The translations under genes and the position numbers were made by a program. From Hoplostethus atlanticus (lineage: Eukaryota > Chordata > Actinopteri > Trachichthyiformes > Trachichthyidae): a DNA stretch of 64,000 bases. Location of the stretch: positions 7,753,501 through 7,817,500 of the forward strand of contig JAXDDX010000010.1 of assembly GCA_034670405.1 (NCBI GenBank), read 5' to 3'. Below the pieces are notes generated by a model that saw nothing but the letters and a program-made list of their open reading frames with translations, did no database searches and was not told where the DNA came from. Positions 44,792 to 55,119 of the stretch are shown here, piece by piece; position 1 is the stretch's first letter; every line of letters begins with the position of its first letter.

Positions 44792-47700
44792 CATAGATGG
44801 GTAATGTGATGAGACACAGAGGTCATGTTCACGGTCAGGTGGCTATATGGACCAGTGGCTGCTGTGTATTATGTTGTTGAGAGCTGCTCAGTTGGATGGA
44901 ATAAAGTAGAGGAGGGTTGAATGAATGTGGTTGTCGTGTCCAGTACGCAACGACGGTGGAGAGTGATGAGCTGCAAGTAGGAGCATGTGTTCACTTGGAA
45001 ATATCCACCTTCATATTGCCATCAGGGGCTGCAGCGATTGGTCAACATCATCGATTATGTCCGCTATCTAAACATGTTGGCTTACATGTTTATCATTGAC
45101 TCGTCGTTTTGTTCTGAACTGTCGCGAGCATAAAACCGCTGACGTATGGGAATTCCAGAAATCACCGACCCAGAACACCCAAAATATGGGAATAACGAAA
45201 ACACATCTGCAGTTATATGGTGCTTTATTCACAGTGTGAAGCATTCTGTTGTTTTTCTTTACATTGGTGAACTTGAGCAATAGTGATCATGATCACGTGG
45301 CCAACAACAACTTCAGAACAATTTCCTTTGGCATTAGCAGGACACACATTTGACCATTTAGCACCTTGTTGGTGCAGCTCTTCCCCCATTATTTCTTCAG
45401 GCGAGTGTTTTCGTCAGTGCTGTAAGAGGTCAGACACCTCTTAGGAATGAAATCCTCAGCTCAGTCAGTCACGATGGGAACCAGGAGGAGGCTGTGGCTT
45501 GTGTTAGCCATCTGGACCAGCCAGATCCGCTCTGTTTATATTCTCTGGCCAAGACTGCACTTCACACCTAGGTGTGCACCATGTGACCCACAAACACATA
45601 CACACACTCTATAGGGGCATGCGGGTTAGTGTGCCTATCCTGTGTAGTTCATATTTGTCTGTGAACGTTTCACCTTTGTTGGAGCAGGAGGGAAAAGGGG
45701 GAATTTTGGTTTTGGTCTGATTTCAAACTCACTTCCAGCATTATTTACAGAGTCAGTCCCAATATGGATAATGCGTTTTGGAATAAAACCCTTCATTTGT
45801 CTATTGAAGGCCAAGTATCTTTAGCAGTCTCTAGCAGTGGGTAACAAGTTCCCAGCAGTACTGGGGAAAGAAAGTAGGGGGGACACTGGATTCAGCCCTG
45901 ACTGCATCCTCAGTCATTAAAGCACTGAAGTGGAAAAGCGACAACGTCAACAAACCAGGGGAACTGGATGTAAACTGGTCACTATCCTCGCAGACATTAT
46001 GAGTCCATTGTTCTCTAACCCTTTAAAAGCCCGTGACGATCATTTCCTATGACTCTGGGCCATGCTACAATACTGAAGACGCTCTGTGCAAGTGTATCAT
46101 TAGTCCAGTCTGTGGTCGGTTTGTGTCTGTGTGGTCCGGGGGACTTCCCACCACAGCACTGTTGTTTAAAACAGAGGCCTGGTTGCGTGTCAACAGAGAG
46201 AGAGAGAGAGAGAGAGAGAGACACAGACAGACAGAGAGAGAGACTGCTCACGACTCCTGGTTCCATCAGTCTCATTTTGAAGGTGCCCCAGTAATTATAA
46301 ACCATGAAACGAGGCAGAATGAGGCCGATCAATCCACTGGTATCAAGAAAATGACACCTGATTCAAGAAATTTCTGGTTGACTTGAAGTGAAATTCAGCT
46401 TCTTTTCACTTGTTTTAAGAAAAGTAATTTGAACACTCACGCTTTGTTAAGGTGCAGATGGTTTCCAGTGAACTCGTGCAGACATGGCATGTCCTCTGCA
46501 TAGCAAATCCATGTGCAATACAACATCTAGCGTATCTGTGCCATATTTGGGCCACATGTTTTAGTTCTAACGACATGACTCCACTCGAAGCTCCTTGATC
46601 TCAGATGAAAACCTTGTATCTCCAGAAATTCCTCTTCTAACACCAATAAAGAGAAGAGAAGGCAAGCTGACATTGAAGGGGGTCAATATAATTAGAGCAA
46701 TTTTCCATACCTGCTTATTCAGGTCACTGGGGCCTGGAGCCTATCCCAGAATGCATTGGGCAGGAGGCAGGAAAACACCCTGGACAGTCCATCACAGGGC
46801 AAACATATAGACAGACCCACTAAAACTCTCATTCACACATATGGGCTTCTTGAAAGCTAAAATGAGGGCAGCTTGGCCGTTCCAACATCTTCACATGCAT
46901 TTTTTTGTAATTCTACTTAGAGTTTTTAGCATCGTGCAACTTGAAGATCATGAGAACCACCATGTACAAACCTTTAGTTGTTGCACCACGCATGGGTGGG
47001 AGCTGTGGGGTTTACACGCGACACCAGCGATCTAGTGTCTGACAACGTGCCGGCGGAATCGTGGGACTCGTCGACGAGCATCTCCCTCGTTAGCGCTCGT
47101 TAAAATCTCCGGGATCGTTAGGGCCCCGGGGCTCGTTAGGCTGGGTGGAGATGAATGGAGAGGACTGGTCGTGGGAGGCGTGGGGTATACTGGGAGCCTG
47201 CCAAGACAGCCTGTCTCACTGAACTCTTTGTCAGGCCTGTCAAAGCCTTCTCATCACACTCAGCTGTTCACTGTAAAACACACTGATCATTATGAACAGG
47301 GCAGAGAGAGCGAGAGAGACGGATAGAGAGAGTTTTAGAGAAAGAGACAGAGTAATAACAAACGTGGCAAATCAATATTCTCTTGTTCATTTCAAAAAGA
47401 AACCACTGAATGGACAAAAAGCCCCGTTCATGCTCTATACATCACGTGTCTTAATTCAGGAAGGGGAATATCGGTTTACTTTTTTATTGGTTTGACTGTG
47501 TGTGTGCATGTATGTGTGTGTGTTGTGGTTTTGGATATCACTGAGCTTTATCAATATATGAAAATCTATACTGGTTTCCTGTCGCATGCTGGAAGGCGAT
47601 GCAGAATGGGATTTATTGCTAGAGAAAGGAAGGCAGAAGAAGATTAGAGAATAAGGGAAGAGAGCATCTTCAGCCTTATAAGAAGCCCCACCCGTCATCT

Positions 47701-50700
47701 CCATCAGTATTGACAGCTATCTCAGAAGATGCTGTACAATGCGAGAGATCTACGCAGCCCCGCCTTGCTTCTCCATCACGGGCCTGTCTGGACTGGACTT
47801 CCCAAATATATTATTGTGTGGTAAAGATCCATATTAAAACAGCTTTGGAAACAGTTTTGAGCTGATATCAAAAAGATATTTAGGTTCTGCTTTTGCAAAA
47901 CCATGCAGGTAGCAGCTACGGATGACTACAGATGTCGTTCGCCGACCCGAACCTGAAATATTTCTCTCCAGAATCCAAACTCAAAGTCTGAGGGACAACA
48001 GCCCCAAATTAGGATCATCTAAGCTGCAGCCACTTTCACAGCTCAGCTCAGTCTGGTTTAATCAGATTAAGACAGTGCTTGCTAAATTGTTAATAATCAT
48101 ACATTTAACAATCTTTTTGTTTTAACCCGAGCCTTACCCAATCTCCAACAATTAGGCGAGAAATGCAGGCCAATCCGGTCCGCTGGGTCCCATCAGGCTA
48201 AGCCATAAATGTCAAGCTGTTCTCTGCATGTCTCTATAAGTGGTGAGGGTCACGGAGGAAAACAATTGCAGTCACTTAGACTAAGTGGTCCGACAGATAC
48301 ACCTACTGAATGCATCAACAGCCATTTCACACCATAGGACCCGTGGCCTGCGGTGGCCATGATCATAAAACCTCCAACAGGGCAAGGGGGAGAAGAGAAA
48401 TGGCCACGTTCATAGCTGTACAAGCCTAGGTGAAGGATAGCTGTGATGAGAGAGCTAAAGCCGCTATCCTGGTCTTCCATCACGTTGCTGTCATGTGTTT
48501 AAAAGGGTCTTCTCCATTAGAGCTTGTTTCAGGCCTGAGTATTCATGCCCCACCTGATCTGAACCCTTTTTTTGTGAGCTCAAACCCGATTAAACTTGTT
48601 TTCTAAGCTGCAGCCATTCAGTTTGGTAAGGTTCAGCAACAACAACAAAGAGACATTCCTGGTCGTGAAGTCATCTTTCTCTCGCAACCCCACAGAAAAT
48701 TTATTTTTTTGGTCCCACGGCCCAAATGAGCATTTTTTCTTTAGTTAGTTCTGTGGATGTATCTTGAACAGTTGCAAAGATATCTTAATGGAGGACACAG
48801 ATGATGAGCATATCTCATCTCCACCTATATGGGATGGGAACAGCAACATGCAGCCATACAGTGACATGCAGTATCCAGCATGACTGACCTTGTTAGATTT
48901 GGTTTTCTTCACATCAGGAGGGTCTACTCAGTAGCACCTACTGCTTCAGATGCGCAGGGAGTGTATCTAAAGCAAGGTGCGGCGCAAGTGAAGCTAGATT
49001 AGATTTACCTGACCTCATTCTGTGATCGGCCGGAAGCGCGTACGTCCATGACTACCGCAGTCTGGCTTACGCGGATATCATTTTACACGAAGCCCCGCGC
49101 AGACGTCTGATTTTGCAGATGTTTCACTGAGAGGGCGTCTATGATCCTTGCCTGGCAGCGCAGAGACACAACAACACACAGATGGTTTCCTCTTCCTCCT
49201 CATCACTATGTTTAGATTGGAATTAGCTGCTGCACTTCATCAATTATGCAGCGAGGCAGCCTCCGTCTCCTCCTCTGCTCGCTGATCCCTTTCCATTTGA
49301 GACGAATTGCATAGCCGACGGGATGGGAAAGTGTTTGAGTCAGTGCAGAGGAGGAAATCATGACTCCACTTATCTCGCTGTCGCAGAATCTTTCGGAATA
49401 TGATGTTTTGTTTTTCAGTACATGAAATATATACTAATCATATTTAAGGCTGCAGACAAAAATGACCTCCGTGGAGCAGGTCTGGTCTTATTGGAGTCCA
49501 GGTCTAAATTAGTAAGAACTATTTCCCTGCCTGGAAATTTGGTGGACAGATAGACCTTGGGCCATGGAAGAACTAAATAGATTTTTGGTGGTTATCCGGA
49601 TCTGGGATTTCCACCGTTATACGTTTATCGTTTTTTTAGCCATAAACCAAGCCTTTGAAACCAACAGACTAAAATTGAAGTGATGAATGATGTTTGGCTG
49701 TAAAAGCAAGTTGGAGAATTGGCCAATGTTTGTGCTCTCTTCCAATTTTAGGAAAGGGAAGGTTGGCTGTGGAAAGAGTGCATATTCTAGCTTTCAGATG
49801 ATTTATTTTAGGTGGTTGATGGGCAGAACTGAACAAAAATAATGAAATACATTTCTTCCGTTTACCCCCCTGGAGATGAATCCGTTGAAAAAGACCCAGC
49901 ATTGTCAAAATGTGGTCTCAAGACCAAGGCCGCATCCATTCAGGTCTGACCACACTTTGCTACCAATAGCTACTTGCTGCTCATTTTACAGCATCCTCTC
50001 CTTACCGCAAGGAGTGCAGTTTGCTATTCAGCAGACAAAAGGCTGCTCCGATGTGTATGGGAGTAGAGGACACAGATAATATGTTGTATTTTACTCTGTG
50101 GGCTACATCCTTCCCCAGCCTTGATAAAAAATGAGTTTGATCCTCTTTTTGAAAACCCCCATCCAGTCGATTATGCACACAAAGCGCTGTGAAATTAGCC
50201 CCTTTTGTTTGGTTCTTACGTTTCTCTTCTAACGTGTGAATTGGCTGATTATACAACTAAAATTGGGCTAATCCTTACATCCCTCTCTGCCTCCACCCAT
50301 TCTCTCTTGCCATCTCTCTCTCTCTCGCTCTCTCTCTGGATTGCCTCTGTTTTTCTGTCTTGCTGTGGGGAAACAAAGGGAACAAAAGAGAGAGAGAGAG
50401 AGAGAGAGAGAGGAGGCAATAAGCTCCTCATCCACTGTAGTGAGTGGAGTGGAGCTCTCAGCACAGTGCTGGGCAGACTGGGTGGACTGGTGGCGCTCTG
50501 AGAACTAGGCCAGAGGAGCCTGGAGTCAGGAGGAGGTGAAACGGAGGCAGGGAGGATTAAAAGGAATAAAGAAAGGGGAATATAGTCAATATATGCTCTG
50601 TAACTCAGGGACTATCACTGGAAGGACAGGAGAAAGGAAGGAAGAGGCTCTGTACTGAGTTTACCATCTTAAGCTGCTATAAATCTGTATAACCTAAATT

Positions 50701-51340
50701 AATCAAATACATCCTAGTAAGTAGTATCAAACTGATAAAATATGGTATTTTAAGGGGAAAAAGGTATAAATGAATGCTTGTCTAAAAATATGATTGATTT
50801 TTGTTTATATTGGTGGTTGTTTGCCCCATCCACCGCTTTGGACAGAGGGAAATAGTCATAGAGGAAGGAAGGGTGCAAGGGGGAGAGGAAATACAGTCAA
50901 TATTGTTCTCTGTCGTTCAGAGAAGGACGGAAGGAAGGAAGGATAAGGATACTGTTTTTCAAGTTAGGATGTAGGGAGACAGCGGCTGAGGAAGGAAGTG
51001 AAATATACATTGGATATTCTGACGTCTACACACCCTGTCGAATATTGTAGGTTTCATCGCCTAGAGGACGGATATGAAAACACATTATTCAGACTTTTTT
51101 CACTTTCATTTGGAAAGTTTAGCTTCTACAAAGGTACAAATAAAAGGCTACTTATTCCTGACAATGTATTAAAAATGGAAAACTACGTCTTGAGTGTGTA
51201 CACCCTCCCTTCAATTAACACTTAGTGTGTGTTTAGATATCCACTATAGTTTATAGAGCAGTGATTTGGAAAAGGAAAGAGGGAAGGAAGTTGGGATGCA
51301 TTTTTAGTTGTGATGTGTTTGCGCTGGTATAAATAGGGTA

Positions 51341-51400
<60 letters not shown>

Positions 51401-53283
51401 CCATGCGTAAGGGGTAATCATGCATGCCTTGTTGCTATGTAGTTTCTCTGTGACACAGGAAGTGATGATGTAATAGTTTACCATCAAAAAGCTTTCACTC
51501 ACAAACGCACAGACACACACACACACACACAGCTGATGTCTTTGCCCTTCGGCCACCATCATACTTCAAGTCTGCTCTCACAACCACTGCTCTCACAATC
51601 ATGTGAGAGCAGTGGTTGTGGTCATGGTCTTTGAGCTGAGTTGAGCTGAGGCAAACAAACACACAAACACACACACGCATACACACACAAACACGCTTAT
51701 GGAGCTTTGTATGCTGAACTTTCTTAAATGCAAAACTGACGTTTCAGTAGAAAAGCCACTCTCTTGGTGTGAAGGTGTCAGGATTACTCAATTTACCCAA
51801 TTTTATGGACAGGGATCTTTAAAGTTTCATCTAAACTAAAGATGATGTCAAAAGGCAAATGTTGGAGCTGCCAACATACAGGGTGTCTAAAAGTCTGGAA
51901 TCAGCGGGAAACCACCGACTAAACGAGCACCAAAACTGCTTATTAGAAGTGGGATTTAAACCCACAACTCCATTCAGAGACCAGAAACCCTGGTGCCTTC
52001 AGCCACTCAGCCACCCTGCAACTAGTATGTGCAGAGAAAATGTAATGAAGTGTGTGACAAGAAAAAAAAGAAAATAAATATGTATATATTTGGTGTTACT
52101 TATCTCTGATTCCAGACACCCTTCATGGAAATTCAGTCTTAGGGTGGATTTTCACATTAAAGGCATTAGATCAAGTCAACCTCTCGCTATACGGTACAGT
52201 ATTACAGTGAAAATAAAAGAAACACTTTCCATGACTGCCATGTTTATAGTGCATTATAAGGAATAATAATGCACTCTTATGACCACAGTGCATGCATTAC
52301 ATTGTGTATGATGATGCATTATATCAGCAAGTATACAACATGACATATATAAAGTAGCTTATGAGTTATGATCTTATAGATAACTAAAGGGACATTTACA
52401 GGCACAAGAGTATCACATATCCATGGGATCTATATCAGTAATCTGTATACATACAATATATATATATATATGTTGTATATATACAATATATACAACATAC
52501 ACAGAACAATATACATGGCTGTGGCTCAGTGGTAGAGCAGGTTGTCCACTGATTACATGGTTGGCGGTTCGATCCCCAGCTGTGTCTTGCCCAAGGACAC
52601 TTGGGCAAGACACTTCTGGGGCATTTTCATAGAAATAAATGTCTGTTTGGCTTCTCTGTTGCTGATTGATCGCACTGAACTCCAAACCTTAGGATGAATC
52701 ACTATTGTGTGCGATCAATCAGCAACAGAGAAGCCAAACACATTTATTTATATGAAAATGCCCCAGATTATTACTTTAAGTCATATTTGTCAGAGCTGCA
52801 CAATGAGATGGTCTGCGCTCCGTAATGGTGCTGCGTTTGTCTCTTACCATGCACTGATCCCAGACCTGCTGAGTTTCCACTCTACTCCCTCCCTTGGTGT
52901 TTTAGTAGGAGAGTGTTCTGTAGCTGCAGGCTGTCCAGGTCTCAGACCAGCACACAGCAGCATGCTGAGGCTACGTAGCATACTATGAACCTGCATGTCG
53001 AGGAATGGGGAAGTAACCCCCCCCCCCCCACACACACACACACACCACACACACACAGCAGCAGCATTAATAAACCAATCATCACCCAGTCGTTTGCCAC
53101 CAGGCTCTTTTATTGGATTAGGATCCCCTAAATATGCTAATGAGGTGTGGGCCTGTTCGTGTGTGTGTGAGAGGGAAGGGGTGGGGTGGGGGTGGGGGGG
53201 GTCACTTCTCGTTATCTCCCATCCACACAATTTAAGCTCCATAGGGCACTTCAAACAGCCAATGAGGGGAGGGAGCAGTGTGA

Positions 53284-53324
<41 letters not shown>

Positions 53325-53492
53325 CGGTGGTGATTGCTGTACCAGGGGGAAATGGGACTGTGATTTCAGACCAAATTAAGCCACATCAAACAGGCCAGAT
53401 CAAAGAGTATACAGCCTTCACTGTTGGTCCCGTCTGACATCACGGCTCCCCAGGATGGGATGCCCCCCCCACCACACACACACACACACATG

Positions 53493-53556
<64 letters not shown>

Positions 53557-55060
53557 CCTCCTTCCTTCTTTCGTTACTCCTCATTCCCTCTATTTCCACA
53601 TTCTTTCTACATCCCTGCTTGTCCTCTCAGATCATCAGCCTTTAATGAAATTCTCTCTCTCCTTTGTCTTCCTCTTTCACTACCTCCATCCCCACTTGAC
53701 ACGTGTGTGCGTGTGTGTGTGTGTGTGTGTGTATATAAGTGTGTCGGATGGAAGCAGAGAGGAAGACTATGGGGGTCCTGGCAGGAGCGACTTGCACTTA
53801 GAGATTTCCCTCCCCCAACTCAGCTGAGAGGTGTATTGTCAACACACCCTTATACACACACATACACACACACACACACACACTTTGAATTTCACAGGGT
53901 TTATACAGTAGGTTAAGTTGGATCAAGTATAATGTGATATGTGCTAAGCATGGCAGTGTGTGAAGAACAAGGGAAGAGCAGCCATCCAGTCTGGATGGGG
54001 GAAGGAAGGGAGGCAGCATCCATTTGAGACGGAGCTCCAGCTTTGATTTGCGTCAGCAGTCCTGGCTGCTTCAGTCAGACCCTTTGATGCTGGCTGCTGC
54101 CACTGGCTGTCAAATGTGTGTGTGTGTGTGTTTGTGTGTGTATGGAGGGGGTAGATAGATGTATGGGGAGAGGAGGGGTGGCTGGCTGCTGTTTTTAGGG
54201 GGTGGGGGAGGAAATAGAGAGAGAGAGGGAGAGAGAGAGAGAGGGAGATGCAAGGTACCGATGGAGGAAAGACTTAGGCTGTGTGTGTGTGTGTGTGTGT
54301 TTAAGGGGTGGCAAATAGGGAATCAGGGCTGCGATAGAAAGAGAAAGCGGTTGAGAGACATAAACTATGTAATTATATATAATTATAATTATAACTGCAA
54401 TAGAGGAGAGAAAAAAAGAGTGTGCTTTATTAAGAGAAAAATATGTATTAACCTGTTACAGTTTGACATTAGCAATGGTAAATACAGGTCGTAGATTCAA
54501 TTGTGCATTGGTTAGCCACAAGTACCTTAATTACAGGCTTTTTAATCTGGCTCTCAAATTGTTTCATGCATTGTTGTCAGGACATCACGGCTCCCCAGGA
54601 TGGGATGCCCCCCCCACCACACACACACACACACATGGTACACACACACACACACACACACAAAAAAAAACACAGAATATTACCACTACTAACTAAAAGT
54701 GTGGAAATTAAGAGACTAATATTGTAAATGATAAACTTGACGTGACCATGTTGGCTCGTAATACTTCATGAAGCTTATATTTCCTTTGAATACCTCTTGG
54801 CCAATTGATGAAACGTTTATAAAATTGCAAGGTCACAGGTGCATCGCTTTGCTTCTTACTTTTAAACTGCAGCCCCTCTCCAAAATGGAGGATGTACTCT
54901 GTTGCATTTCTATTACAGTTGGTACAGTAAGATCCAAAATGTCTGCCAGTTTCTTCCTCTGAGTCATCTCTGAGTGGGAATAGGAGGTGAACCTCCCCCT
55001 CTGCAGCCGTTATTTCACTCCTCTCTCTGCCTCTTTCTTTCCCTCTGGTTCATCCTTTCA

Positions 55061-55119
<59 letters not shown>

